Counted from the first letter of the stretch, positions 11,409 through 23,239 are shown. The stretch is DNA of 64,000 nucleotides from Bemisia tabaci (GCF_918797505.1 NC_092794.1:72329345-72393344); one strand, 5' to 3'. Notes: a model not told the origin generated them from the sequence alone. Translations and numbers: made by a program.

Positions 11409-12050
11409 TAATAAACTCATGGTTTACTCAAATGATAAGTTAGGGTGCTCTCATTGGGTGCACAAAATAGGTTCAAGCAACGAACTGAAATAAGGCACTG
11501 GGGGACATACCTCTCCGCACTCCTTAGTGACCGAGTCTCCATTTTCGACCCGGAATCTCTTGCCTCCGGACTCTTGTCCATTATTTTCAACTTGAGGTAG
11601 CTGCAAAAAAGAAACAAATAAATCATATTTTGAGTCAGTCTTTTTTTTCTCTTTTTTTTCTTATTTTCTTTTTTTCTTTTTTTTTTCATCAAAAGAAAAT
11701 TACCGAAACAACATGCTAAAGGCCTATCCACGGCACGGGTGAAACTGCGAGACCGTGTACCTCATTTGCGGTATGTTTCAAAATGTCCTTTTCAATTTAC
11801 TTTCACGAAGGAAAATGAACCAACACTTTGCTTAAAGTTTTGAAATATTTTTCAAGCAAAGAAGTTGATTATTTAATTAGTATCTAGAAATGACGCTGTG
11901 ATCTCCTTACAATCGTTTTGCCAAAATTGTTTGCCTTGCCAGCTTTTGTTTTGACAAATCCGGTTAATTTTATGCATGCCAATTTATATTTTTCCATTAA
12001 TTTTGACAACCAAGGCTGAGTCTCGTTCCTCCTGTAGAAAACAGACGACG

Positions 12051-12053
<3 letters not shown>

Positions 12054-12085
<32 letters not shown>
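12054..12085. repeat. Poly-T run (32 bases)
   Basis: Homopolymer tract. It could mark the tail of a minus-strand retrocopy, but flanking target duplications were not seen. Confidence 0.75.
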
Positions 12086-12176
12086 CAATAGAGCGAATTT
12101 ATTTTTTCGTCCACGTAAAAAAAATATTCATTTCGCATTTGCAAATCATCAAATGATTAAAATGGTTGACTACCAT

Positions 12177-12438
12177 ATCGACGCGGTGAAACTACCAAAC
12201 CACGTATCTCGTTTCCGGTGTTTAAAAATCTCCGCTCCGATTTTATAGTTTTTGATGGAGAACAATTCAATATCATTTCTTGAAATTTTCACAGAGTTTT
12301 CTTGGCACAGAGAGGAAAGAACCCGGTAGTTCTCAAATATTGTTCCAATCAAGTAGTTTTCCATTTAAAAATGAAGTATGACAAGAAGTCTACAACGTCG
12401 CAAACCGAGATACGTGGTCGGGTAGTTTCACCGTCGAT
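12177..12438. mobile_element. MITE with CCACGTATCTCG inverted ends
   Basis: The left arm 12177-12211 (TCGACGCGGTGAAACTACC then CCACGTATCTCG) is matched by the inverse at 12406-12438. The CCACGTATCTC core recurs in ends near 21010, 26635, 29095 and 29825. It has no coding capacity. Confidence 0.65.
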
Positions 12439-12476
12439 ACACTTTACTAATTTTTGTTTACATTTTTCCATTTTCC

Positions 12477-12851
12477 TTGTTTAATGAATGTCCCATTGAT
12501 TTTCAATATTTGAAATTTGTCGGAATTGCTTTTATAGTCCAATCATATCATCAACGGGCGAATGCTGTCGAAGACCGATTTTTTTCGGCCATGACACCTG
12601 TCCTAACGCAATTGCGCAATTTCAATCAAAGTCCCTCGCTAAATAGGATAGGAGGCATTTGTGTACACATGCAGATTCATTTAATGAAACATCTAACACG
12701 ACCGTTTGCCTGCGACAGACGCATCAACAGGAGAGTTCGACTTAATTTTGCCATTCGGAACTATAACTTCCGACCCATCTGTAAAAGCACTTATCTGGAT
12801 AGAGTAACTAATGGTACATACGGTGATTTTAAACTGAGGCACAATTTATAG
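12477..12851 (+). other. 124-codon open frame, not recognised
   Basis: This is the longest open frame outside obvious repeats on the plus strand. The translation has no low-complexity bias, but it has no recognisable domain, no splice context I can support and ordinary local base composition. Chance is the simplest reading; it is listed so it can be tested against transcripts. Confidence 0.12.
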
Positions 12852-12933
12852 TTCCTAATTACGGAATGTAGTCCAGTTCATCTGCACGAGGAGGAAAACG
12901 CCCGTTTTAGAACTCGTGCGCGCGCGGCTATAA

Positions 12934-14144
12934 ACAGGGTGATCCAAACCGCCCGTCCACTATCTTTTTCTCGAAAACGGCGGAGAATTGAGCTTCGGGA
13001 CAAAAACTTTCATGGAGTAAATCGACCCCAAAGATTCGAATGAAAATGTTTTCAGCCCCCCAAAATGGCCCCTTGGGAGGGGAACCCCGCCCCCCGTTTC
13101 TCGCAATTTTTAAAAAGGATGGGTATGTTTTGACTCTAGATTCGGAATCTACGGCAGAAAAAAAAGAACGTTTTGTTCTTTGTGCTTTTTCCCTAAGCCC
13201 CCATTTTTTGGAGTTATGGGGCATTATTTTTGGGGCTATTTTCAAATCGATGCTGTAAGCGGCCAAATTATCCAAATTTCAAAATCTAAAAATCTCCTGA
13301 GAGGATAAGTCAATACCTTTTTCATGATGTGCCATATGACCCATGTTGCTCCAAAATTTTGGGGGCCACGACCCCCCAAAATTTTTGGGGCTTTGGAGGG
13401 CCGTAAGTCGAAAATTTCAAATAGCAAGGGTATGTTTTGACTTCAGATTTGGATTATACGCAAAAAGTTACGCAGACTTGTTATGGCGCATGGCCTGTTT
13501 GCTCAAATTTTTTTACCCCTTATTTTCTCCAAAAATACACGGCCTCTTATGGGGAAATGGGGTCCTTCCGTAATTTGGAGCAAACAGGCCATGTGCCATA
13601 TCAATTCTACGTAACTTTTTGCGTAGAATCCAAATCTGAAGTCAAAACATACCCTTGCTATTTGAAATTTTTGACTTACGGCCCTCCAAAGCCCCAAAAT
13701 TTTTGGGGGGTCGTGGCCCCCAAAATTTTGGAGCAACATGGGTCACATTCCACATCATGAAAAATGTATTGACTTCTTCTCTCAGGAGATTTTTAGATTT
13801 TGAAATTTGGATAATTTGGCCGCTTACAGCATCGATTTGAAAATCGCCCCAAAAATAATGCCCCATAACTCCAAAAAATAGGGGCTTAGGGAAAAAGTGC
13901 AAAGAACAAAATGCTCTTATTTTCTGCCGTAGATGCCGAATCTAAAGTCAAAACATACCCATCCTTTTTGAAAATCGCGAGAAATGGGGGGGGGCTCCCC
14001 CCCAAGGTGCCATTTTGGGGGGCTGAAAACATTTTCATTCGACTCTTTGGGGTCGATTTACCCCATGAAAGTTTTTGTCCCGAAGCCCAATTCTCCGCCG
14101 TTTTCGAGAAAAAGATAGTGGACGGGCGGTCTGGATCACCCTGT
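12934..14144. mobile_element. 1.2-kb near-perfect palindromic element
   Basis: The left arm (about 12934-13509) is inversely repeated at about 13571-14144, leaving a loop of about 60 bases. The outer ends read ACAGGGTGATCCA and inverse. By eye the arms are roughly 90% identical over 575 bases. Smaller nested hairpins of CCCCAAAATTTT type occur inside. Open frames appear symmetrically in both arms and are by-products of the palindrome. It is probably a foldback or palindromic DNA transposon; no transposase is visible. Confidence 0.85.
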
Positions 14145-14380
14145 ACTTCTCGAGGTGGGACAAATCCGTGCGACCAAAGGGAGGCCTGTCTTTGCGTCGC
14201 CGGATCGTGGGACATAGGGCCTTCGTCTCGTCGGAAACAGGAAGCGTGTATACAAGGAACCAAGGGCGACTGACTCAGCAGCTTCGACGATCAAAAAGTT
14301 GGCACATTAGCCTCTCACCTCGGCGCCACGTCCCCAGGTTCCCTGGGGATACATGACGCGTAAGTGTTGGGAATGAGACC
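14145..14380. other. GC-rich segment with a donor-like GTAAGT
   Basis: This segment is clearly GC-richer than its surroundings and contains CGCGTAAGT at about 14357-14365. Frames are open for 60-90 codons, but none is recognisable and a stop precedes the donor in the longest plus frame. It could be a non-coding exon or chance. Confidence 0.15.
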
Positions 14381-14635
14381 GCGGATATGGGCGGACCCTG
14401 TTCGCGGCGATGCGGGAAAAATGTGTGCGTTTCATTCACAAAATGGTTCCTTGCGGGCGTTCTCGCACATAGCTTTCGGAAACGGATTGAAGCTATTAGG
14501 CTTTCCGTGGAACTACGTTGCCGGCTGAAGAACCCTTCGCAGAGGGAAGTATTTAATAAATGGCTTCGAAAAATGTTTAAAATTACTCCGTTATAATTAC
14601 ATCGAAAAACTGGATGCTGATTCAACATTTTGGAT

Positions 14636-14771
14636 GTAAAAAAGTGTGCGACAACTTACAAAACGCTGAATCAACCGCTACAGCAGTTACTTTAGCAGTC
14701 AATATGTACCTACAACTAACTGCTGTGGTGGTTGATTCAGCGTTTTGTGAGTTGTCGCACACTTTTTTACG
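14636..14771. mobile_element. 136-bp hairpin MITE
   Basis: GTAAAAAAGTGTGCGACAAC and the next 30 bases (to about 14689) are repeated in inverse at 14716-14770 with few mismatches. The loop is about 26 bases. The RNA or single strand would fold into one long hairpin. Confidence 0.85.
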
Positions 14772-15780
14772 TTTTTATGTTAAACCAGCGTCCTTTTTTT
14801 CAGTGTATAACTGAAGAGTGACAAAACAGTTGATTGCTCTTCGGAATCTCAATGAAAGGTAGCAAAATAAATCAAATCTTTAGCGTACAAAAATGCTAGT
14901 GGAACCAATACTTGATTATTTTATGATAAGAATGCATTTTTGAGGACCAAAACCGTCTCAAAATGTGTATGCAAATAAAAAAAAACCACACACACACAAG
15001 AAAACGGGTTATCAAGGCTGGAAAGCAATACACACGAAGCCTGGGATGTTTTGGGGTGGTTTCAACCTCCTCCTCGACCAGATATGGACCAGATCCGACA
15101 ATACATCGATTGATAAATGCGAAAATGCGTACCTTAATCGCGAAATCTAATGGAAATATTACCTTGCAACTCTCCGTGTTGGGTCTTTTTTTCATTATAA
15201 AATGAGTGAAGAAAATTTACAGAAAATGTTAGTACAAGTTAGTTCTCTTTTAAAAAAATAAAACATTAGCAGAGACTCACAACGTCACCATCAGAGTAAC
15301 GTATTTTTCTACCTCGGCCGTTGATATGGTGAAAAAAATATGCGTTTATGAAAGAATATATTTGACAACTTTGGAGCTCAGAAACATCGCCACGGGGAGC
15401 GAACCCCCGCGAATTATCCCCTAGAAATCACGCGGAGCCCAAAACAAATACACTGAATGGCGCTTTGTCTCGGCGGAGACACGGTGCGTAGCTACGGTGC
15501 TGTCAAGTTGTCGTAAGAATTCCACTTTAATGCGTTACGGGGAGGAGATACACATGCAGCGTGCTCCGACGGCAATGCTGCGTGGAGCAGAGGAAGAGTA
15601 CGTCGTTCCAGTTTTGACCCACAAAATTTTAAGGCAACTACCCTCTTGAACTCAGCGACCGCCCTCGCGTCAAGTTTTTAGATTTACTTTCCGTCCCCTC
15701 GGAATTGACATCTGGTTTACAGCGAAATGGGAAGAGTGGTGGGTCTTACGTAGTGGGCTCATTAAACATGGATGATTTGT

Positions 15781-16017
15781 AATTGAGGAGCTTTCCAGAA
15801 AAAGGGCACATGGCAAAAAATTGCGTTTGAGAGAAATGCATTTGAAGTTTTGGTCATTACTTCATGGTCACTGAAAGTGACTTTCGTTCAAAATCGGGAG
15901 TCCAAAATGCGATAAAAGGTACCATCAGTGGCCAGAAATTAATGATAAAACTTAAAATGCATTTCTCTCAAACGCTATTTTTTGCTACGTGCCCTTTTCC
16001 CGGAAAGCTCTTCAATT
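15781..16017. mobile_element. 237-bp palindromic MITE
   Basis: The outer ends are AATTGAGGAGCTTTCC and inverse. Arms of about 80 bases share AAGGGCAC, a GCGTTTGAGAGAAATGCATT block and AAGTTTT. The middle holds imperfect GGTCACTGA / TCAGTGGCC complementarity. Confidence 0.82.
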
Positions 16018-16126
16018 CCTTCAACACGTTACGGAACGCTAATGAGGATTGAAGAGCGGGGACTCTCGCAGCGTAATTTCCGCGCCTTACATTCAAACCC
16101 AACTGGACCCGTCGGCAACCTCAAAA

Positions 16127-16200
16127 GATAAACATCAGATAAACATCAGTTAAACATCAGATAAACATCAGAAGATAAACATCATTTTACACATCATCTC
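16127..16200. repeat. GATAAACATCA minisatellite
   Basis: Five to six copies of an 11-12-bp unit GATAAACATCA with minor variants (GTTAAACATCA), trailing into ACATCATCTC. Confidence 0.88.
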
Positions 16201-16676
16201 AATTAAATATCATAGAGCGTACGCAAAAGGCTCAACTTTTCTGAATTCGGCTCATGGGTGAAAAAATGGCGATTTGTGTCTGTCAGTGCAAATCTGGCTT
16301 TCGCGAAATTTGCTCCTGTCAAAATTGACCTGTAAATTGGACCTGTAAAAGGACTTTGGTAATTGACTTATCATCAGAGGAACATCTGTTTGGTGTTTTT
16401 ATTTTTTTAAACAGCCAGTTTCGTGCGCAATTTGACTTGAGTAGAGTTACGCCATTTGCCAAACCGGTGCGTTTGAATTTGGCGGCACACAAAACCTTAA
16501 TACATATCTCTTTAATAAGTTGCATAAGTTTTTCTTTCCAAAATCTGCCCCTTTTTTAGAGATAATTACTTTCCTGACAATTTGGGAACCTTTTTATATG
16601 AAAACTCACTGCATTCACAACACATTTCCATGGAGTTTGAAAACATTTGGGAGAACAATCGAGTAAATTAAAGACA

Positions 16677-16722
16677 AACAAGCGGGAAAGTTCTAATACT
16701 GTCGTATTAGAAAAGCGCTCAG
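16677..16722. repeat. Small two-tier hairpin motif, copy 1
   Basis: AGCGGGAAAG is followed by the 9-bp stem TTCTAATAC/GTATTAGAA (16691-16699 and 16704-16712, 4-base loop), then AAGCGCTCAG. An outer AGCG/CGCT pairing encloses the stem. The copy at 33724 keeps the fold with a compensating base-pair change. Confidence 0.5.
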
Positions 16723-16932
16723 GAGTTAGTCTATGTATTTAGTGAAGACAGGAAGTATAAAATCCGTCGACTTGGCCGGGAAATGGAAATAAAACATCAG
16801 CTGATAGCAAACAAAGGTTACCAAGGAAACCAAGGAATGGAACTTTCACAGAGGAACTCACAGATGAAGAGAGACACTAACTGGCAATGAGTTGTGTCAA
16901 CGTAAATTAATCTTCAGATTTGATATACCGCT

Positions 16933-17052
16933 GAAAACCAATGAGAGTGACACTGACGCAAGGTGCTTGTGCTACTACACGCCGTACACAACGAAAACCA
17001 ATGAGAGTGACACTGACGCAAGGTGCTTGTGATACTACACGCCGTACACACC
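16933..17052. repeat. 60-bp tandem duplication
   Basis: Two adjacent 60-bp units (16933-16992, 16993-17052) are almost identical, with one clear difference in the body (GCTAC versus GATAC) and divergence at the last few bases. Both contain GAGAGTGACACTGACGCAAG. Confidence 0.95.
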
Positions 17053-17347
17053 CGAACTTGGGAACAATATTCAACATTAGTAAAGTAATGAAAGGAGCGC
17101 AATATTGTCTATGTAAACGCGTTTTTTCGTTTCCCGAAAATGCAAGCCACCGTTGAGCTCATCAGGCGAGTTTTATTAAGCTTGTTTCAACTTCAACGAT
17201 CAATTTCGATAAGAATTACTCTACCGCTAAGGAATTTTCTTATAGACAAACGATCGAAACTACGCGCGCAATACGTTAAAAGCATAAAATACGGTTATCA
17301 CAGCTTTATTTATTTTAAAACTAGACCCCCCCCCCCAAAAGCCTACA

Positions 17348-17452
17348 CATCGATGAGCTGGTGCGCCATTTAAACGAATTAGCACTAGTATACTAGTACT
17401 CTAGAGACAAGTCGAAATCAAAAAGCGCTGCGTATCGGCTGAGCGCTTAAAA
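17348..17452. repeat. Dispersed repeat, GAGCTGGTGCGCC family, copy 2
   Basis: It shares CGATGAGCTGGTGCGCCATT, TATACTAGTACTCTAG, GTCGAAATC and a final AGCGCT...GGCTGAGCGCTT with the copy at 34951. The AGCGCT pair can form a small hairpin. Confidence 0.6.
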
Positions 17453-17991
17453 AGCAGAGGGACTGAGTTGAGATTTTATCCGAGTTCATAATTTCTGCCT
17501 GCCCAGCGGAAGACTGAGACTCTGTTTCTTGCAGAAACCATTATTGATTTCGAGTGCCAAATCACGTAAAGTTTCAGAAAAACATACCTGCCAAGAGTTT
17601 GAGAGTTCATTTTTCGAAAATTTCGGGCTGCAATAGTAGAAATAGCAGAGAATTACCCATAATTTAATGCTTAAATTCAGGCCCTGTCCAGTGACATTCT
17701 CAGTCTGCACATCTGAAAAATCGTGCCCTGAGTGGGCCGTAGGTAATTTTGCACTAAAACGCGAGGGGCACGGTAAAGACACATTCCCTGAGCATGCATG
17801 GATTCAGAGGGGGCTGAGAGGGCTGAAAACTCCAGTGTAAAACTTTGGAGGGGCTAGAACGATAACGAGAGGGATAAAAATACGAAATACAAATATGGGG
17901 CGCAGTGCGACGCTGGCCGGATGGCGCCCTCAACCAGTTGTTTGTCAAGCCTTGAATATCATTACCGGACTCTTGAAGTTCCTTCATTTCG

Positions 17992-18189
17992 GTGGATATG
18001 CAATTTGATCTCCTGGGAGTTAAAATAGTTGCCCGAGATTAAGACGGGCGTCCAGCCCAGCAGCGGCGCGGCGCGGCGCTGCAACTCCAAACCAAGGTAG
18101 ACTGTTGAGTGACTAATCAGCAATCATTTAAAACTCCTTTATTACAGTGGATATGCAATTTGATCTCCTGGGAGTTAAAATAGTTGCTC
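17992..18189. repeat. Pair of exact 41-bp direct repeats
   Basis: The 41-bp sequence starting GTGGATATGCAATTTGATC occurs at about 17992-18032 and again at 18147-18187 without mismatch, 155 bases apart. The spacer includes a GC-rich GGCGCGGCGCGG block. The preceding bases (CTCCTT/GTTCCTTCATT) are weakly similar. Confidence 0.85.
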
Positions 18190-19349
18190 GGCGACCGAAC
18201 AAGTCGGGAAAATTTCAAATGACTCGTTTAGCAAAAGAGAATCAACTTGCGGTTCCTTTTTGCAAAATGCATTGGGCTGATCCTACGAATATCTCATTTT
18301 TGCGGTGCAGTTAAAAGGTTTTTAATAGGGCATTGAAGGGTTTGATTTTTAAGTCATCAAGTACACTTCGTATCGTCCACATCATTGTGTTCTTCTCCAT
18401 CTCCTTTCTTCCCTAACTCGCTACTCTCCGTAACTCTACGTACGGGTCATATCAGTCAGTGCTGCTTGTAAAGATTAAGACCAGCTGACGGAAGAAGAAA
18501 AAGTGAAAGCAAACCGTGAGATATTTTGGTGTTCACTCGGTTGTTCGTTTTTGTGTAATTTAAATAATTTGTTTAGTCGTTAAATAAGAGAAAAAAGAAG
18601 AAGAAAACTGTGACCCGAACTCTACGTAACAAGGTGGCACAATTGTGCAAAATCCACACTTTTTTTCGGAGAAAGCAAGGCCGACAAGTTCAAAATTTTT
18701 AATTGGAGAAAAAAATTGAGTATGCCTTCTCTATATTATAAGAACTATTTTACCACTTTGTTTAGTTGTTGATCGCGTTTAATTATTATCATGAGTGTCG
18801 GTCAAATTCTCAGCTTTTACTAATTTATCCTTCCGCTCAAACTTGTCGCAGGAACGCGCGAGGCCTATCCCGTGGAAAAAGTAATTTCAAAAAATCCTCA
18901 GAGTTTCATTCCCAGGATTCGATCTTGAGACGTATCTCAATGAACGCCCTGTAAAGATAAGTTCCTATGTACAGCTGATTTATTGATTGCAAAGTTAGCA
19001 ATTTTAAAATTTCCCCCGACAAAATCATGAGTTTCGAAAATTCTAAAATGTGCGTACAGAAATAAGGACTCACCATTTCAACGGAGCCATAATGCCGCCT
19101 ACTGAACACACCGCGACGGGATATGAGATCATTGGACGAGGAACTGAAACAGAGAAAAAGTAAACAAACTTGTTATTTTTGTGCATCGAACGCAAAACAA
19201 AGTGAGGACAAAAGGAAATTATGAGCAGATAATAACGAGTGAACGGTAAGCCGAGCCTAGAACTGCTGGAGGAATTATATGCTCCAGTTGGTTCCACGCA
19301 CAAAAAGCTTTGGAAGTAAATAAGAGCCGTTGGCGGAACCAACAGGAAC
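18190..19349. other. Unassigned sequence
   Basis: The start carries a GGTTCCTTTTTGCAAAATGC end motif that recurs near 29340. The rest is AT-rich, without recognised genes. Confidence 0.4.
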
Positions 19350-19392
19350 CGGCGCACAGTGGATCGAATCAACGGAAGAAATCGGACATGAA

Positions 19393-20092
19393 GATAGATA
19401 GATAGATAGATAGAATACTTTATTTTCTATCCTGGGGAGGATTTAACAAAGGGGGGTTAGGTTGGGAGAACATTTACAAACATGAGATTACTTCATTATG
19501 CTACACTTATCTTCAGGATATGCTGGGCTTACAATTATGTACATGAAATAGCAGCGTTCATGATAGGCAAACTTTGTTTTTTGGTTCAGTTATTCATTTA
19601 TTATGAACGATCTTATACTCAGAATTGTCGCAAAATAATTATAAATATCTGTAAGCTGTTGCTCATTTGAGTCTTTACTAAGAATTAGGTTTATGTCTTT
19701 GTTAAGGTAGCTGTGTAAGTAATATTTTCGAGTGTTATGGTAAATGGGGCAAACAAAGAATAAGTGGTGCGCATCTTCAGGTTGTTGAGTATTACAAATT
19801 GTGCAAATTTCGTTAGGGTTAATTCTATGGTTCATCTGATTGATAGTGATGTTAAGGGAGTTAACATTTCTCGCTCGTAGTTGGCTGAATAGTCTTTTTT
19901 TTCGCAAAACTCACTTTACGATATAAATAATTATGGTTGGCATCAATATTCTCAGTGTTAATTAGGTTATAATGGGGGACAAACTTTGTTTCCTTTAACT
20001 TTTCTTTGTCTCTTTCCATGTTAAGTTCTGATATTTTTTTCTGAACTTCATTTACTATTTTCCTGATCGCAGCTAGTTCTGTGGTTTCTCTA
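19393..20092 (-). mobile_element. 5'-truncated LINE with (TATC)n tail
   Basis: A 700-bp insert is flanked by a 16-bp target duplication, AGAAATCGGACATGAA at 19377-19392 and the one-mismatch AGAAGTCGGACATGAA at 20093-20108. The 3' end on the minus strand is a (TATC)n tail preceded by AATAAAGTATTC. A long duplication plus a short-repeat tail indicates target-primed reverse transcription. Coding remnants lie at 19590-20092. Confidence 0.85.
19590..20092 (-). pseudogene. C-terminus of LINE reverse transcriptase polyprotein
   Basis: The clean part (19590-19907) encodes about 105 residues including CTICNTQQ...HHLFFVC. This is a C-x2-C-x9-H-x4-C knuckle like that found after the reverse transcriptase domain in many non-LTR elements. 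Upstream, coding for a charged stretch (RKIVNEVQKKISELN) continues to 20092, but frames break near 19964-19980 and at an A8 run around 19893-19900. The polymerase domain itself is absent. It would have belonged to an ORF2 protein for retrotransposition and is dead here. Exact clade cannot be set by eye. Confidence 0.8.
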
Positions 20093-20339
20093 AGAAGTCG
20101 GACATGAAAATTTTGACAAAAATTGTAAAATTTTACGTTTACTTCATCACAATTTTAATTTTAAGGGGTGCTTTTTACAGACAATTTTAAGAGAAAACCA
20201 ATGAAACTATTTTTAAAACATCAAAATTGCATATTAATGAAGATATATGCTTTTAAAGTTTCTAAATTATGTCCGACCTCTCCCATTGACTCGATCCACT
20301 GTGCGGCGTGGGTTGGTGGCACATATTGTCGCCACTCTA

Positions 20340-20435
20340 ACGTAAAGGCGTATCTCTACTTCCATGTGAGCCGCAGGAAGTGTAGAGTTGTACGAGGAAC
20401 AGGGCTCACATGAAAATCGAGGTACGCCCTTACGT
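20340..20435. repeat. Hairpin with GGCGTATCTC arms
   Basis: The 31-base left arm ACGTAAAGGCGTATCTC... (20340-20370) is imperfectly complementary to 20404-20435. It lies 30 bp after the split MITE. The GGCGTATCTC core recalls the 9458-11408 family. Confidence 0.65.
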
Positions 20436-20736
20436 CAAAGGGGCCACGATATTCAGAATAGAACCAAGGTGTGGACGTGTGAAACGAGCGTTTTTAATAC
20501 GATGGGGGTGAGAGGCGGTTAAGGAGGGATGGGTTTCGTGACGTAGCGGCGAAAATTCCGTTTTCCATCGCTGAGGGGCGCTAAGCAGCTACGTCAGAGC
20601 TTGTAAGTTGCATCACTCCGGTAAACGAGGAATGATCTCGAGGATACGTGGAGTAGAATACTCACCGTTGCCAATTTCCGCCGACTTCTAAATTTTCAGG
20701 GTTTTCTTTTGGGATTTCCTTTTTTTCATGATCCCT

Positions 20737-20954
20737 CACTGAAAAAAAGTATGGTGACATCTGCTATAAGTCTACTTGAATTTTTACACAGTGATAGCAT
20801 TTAGTGAAAATGACAAGAATTACGGTAGTATTCACCTGAACTCTGCTGATACTTACCATTATATGGTGAATGCTACCACAGAGTCTGGTGTTTATTACCG
20901 TACTCATATCACTGTGTCAGAGTGTGGTAAAGTCTAACATATTTTTTTTCAGTG
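20737..20954. mobile_element. MITE with CACTGAAAAAAA ends, copy 1
   Basis: CACTGAAAAAAA (20737) and TTTTTTTTCAGTG (ending 20954) bound a 218-bp element. The interior has imperfect inverted and direct copies of GGTGAATGCTACCA / GGTAGTATTCACC and CACAGTGATAG. Confidence 0.78.
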
Positions 20955-21630
20955 CTTCGTTGTGGAAATCATTAGTAAATTTTGGGTAACTTTATAAAAT
21001 GGCTAAAAAGTGAAACCACGTGACTCCGTTTGCGACTTTGTAGACTTCGTGCCATGCTTTTTTTTTCTGAGAAAACTGGCGAACGCAATTTCTTATGAAA
21101 ACTTCCTCAGTTTTTCTTCTATGCTAGCAGAATATAATGTACTTATACAGTTTAACCTATTTTTGGCGCGTATACGTAGTATACCCCCTTTGAGATCGTT
21201 TCGACCCCCCACTCGATACAATAACCGAGTCCCTTAGTTCCTTACCGAAAAGTGACTACCGCGAACTTCTGAGATCTCCCAAAGCGTGTAAAAAGTTTAC
21301 TACTCCGTCAATAATTATGATTCAAATGTTTTTCTCATTCTAGGGCTTTCTAGTTTATGTGCAATGAATACCAAGAGTCTACGTTACTTGGTTTTTTTTT
21401 AAAAAAAGCCTAAGAATGCGCAGCGCTGATTTAAAATATGCATATATAAGCAGAAGCAAGCGAACTGATTCGAGGATTGCTGAGCAGGTTAGCACTCTGG
21501 CGCAACGGTGATTTGGGCATTTTAGCCCCAAAATACCTTTCAATCGTCTTTATTTTTCAGGAGCTCGACAGAATTTTTCCTTTCTTCGCTTAATTATTCC
21601 GTAGCACTTTTCTTCAAGAATCTGATAAGG

Positions 21631-21868
21631 TTTTGCTTGGGGCAGATCAAAAAACTTAAACTCGTTGGAATGCCTTTCTACATTCACAATACAAGGTCTC
21701 GTCAAATATGCGTCGTTGACCTCGCAGTGTTGGATCGTGAATTCTCTTGTTGTGCTGCTTGCCTATTTTGAAATCTCTGTAAATGAAAACTAAGGGGTTG
21801 ATAGGTGTGAGTTAATGACGCGCCTTATCAACACTTTGTGTTGGAGTTCACTGCTTGTTTTCGGTTGA
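21631..21868. repeat. 238-bp dispersed repeat, copy 1
   Basis: It is about 90% identical to 43899-44136 in the same orientation, sharing GTGTTGGATCGTGAATTCTC and GACGCGCCTTATCAACAC. The ends are not palindromic and no coding was recognised. The type is unknown. Confidence 0.85.
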
Positions 21869-23239
21869 TTCTCCTTAAAAAATGATACTTTGGAATACCG
21901 CAATGGACATACATGGTTTCACACTATGGTAATCGATTCTTGTGTGGTTTTCCAACTCTTGTCAAATTCCTTCCCCCATTTTCATGAGAATGTTAATACT
22001 TCAACTTCGGGTGAATAACAATGTTACAGAACTACGTAGTAGGCCTGAAGAGGTTTAGTTTATCAATCGAATATAAAACGTCTGCCGCAAAATACCAAAA
22101 ACTCGTCATTTTCAAAGACCACGTTATCAAACAATGACTAATGAAATTATGAGTGAGAGAGTAAAACAATATGCCCTTCAACAGACACCATATTTCAAAA
22201 GCGAAGCAAAGACTTCTGCCCATTATGCTGATAACAACACTGTTTTGACAAACGTGGTTTGTCATTACAAGGCCGTCGCTTGAACCAAATTCATACACGC
22301 ATATGTCCCCCTCCCTTTAAATCATATGCGTGCGGATTAGCTAATGCTTATAACAAGACGCAGGGGGAGGGGGGCAGTGGTTTGTCACAAAAATGCGAGA
22401 GTCAACAACGGGAACGCAGACCGCGTGCTGTTTGCCCATCGTCGAAATTACACGCCTCAGTTCAAAGAAAGACGAAAGCCGATGACCGTTTGACAGTTTT
22501 GTGATTTTTATTATTCATGGTCTGTTGATCCTCACCTCCAAGCTACGCGTAGATCTGTTAGTAACGCCGTTGTGTAGAATAATTGTGAAGTGGAGTTGCT
22601 TTCAGAATGAGGATTTTTGACTTAACAATCAACTTCTGCGTAATATTCCGGAGGAGTAACTTAACGCCGATTTAATATGGAATCCACCCTTCCCCCTCCA
22701 AAAAAAGTTCAAAAATTGAAATTTTGATTCAATAGCACCCGTTCTCTTTTGACCTTCATTTCCAGGCTGACTCTTCTTGTAGCGATATGGGTACGGCCGA
22801 GAATGACAAATTGAATGTAGATGGATTTTATGTTACTGATCAAGAATGCTCATCATTACCATCTTCATTGAAAGAATGCAAGATCTTTATTTAAACTGAG
22901 GTGTTGAGAAAAATGCAGTAGCTTTTTCTTTTTCTTCTTTTATTTTCTTTTATTTAATTTAATGTTTATGATGATATCCCAGAAAATTTTTTGATCCCCC
23001 CATCTCGGACTGAAGGCTCCTTTAGAAAAAAATGTAAAGGGTCAAAAGTCTTGTTTTGACCCATAAAAAACGCCCCCGCAATCTGACCGTGTAATTCTCA
23101 GACATCCTGCATAATAAGTTGACACGTTGGGAGACTTTCAGAATAAAATGGACGACATTTTGTGCTGAGGAACGATTATTCCAGGCTCGTGTCAAAAACA
23201 GCGTGTATGTAGTGATAAAAAGGATTGACGAATTTTTCC

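Larger units (their letters stand above)
19350..20308. mobile_element. 245-bp MITE (CGCACAGTGGATCGA ends) split by a LINE
   Basis: The ends GCGCACAGTGGATCGA and inverse match the uninterrupted copies at 45062 and 56767. Homology breaks at 19392 and resumes at 20093. Removing the LINE insert and one target duplication leaves about 243 bp, the family length. Interior landmarks GAAAACCAATGAAAC and CTCCCATTGACTCGATCC are shared by all copies. Confidence 0.88.

Noticed and set aside
13040..14273. Several open frames of 60-125 codons on both strands
   Set aside because: They lie in the 1.2-kb palindrome and appear as mirrored pairs; peptides are by-products of the inverted repeat.
16677..16722. 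Hammerhead ribozyme in the AGCGGGAAAG stem-loop
   Set aside because: The CUGAUGA core and the required pairing beside GAAA are not present in either copy.
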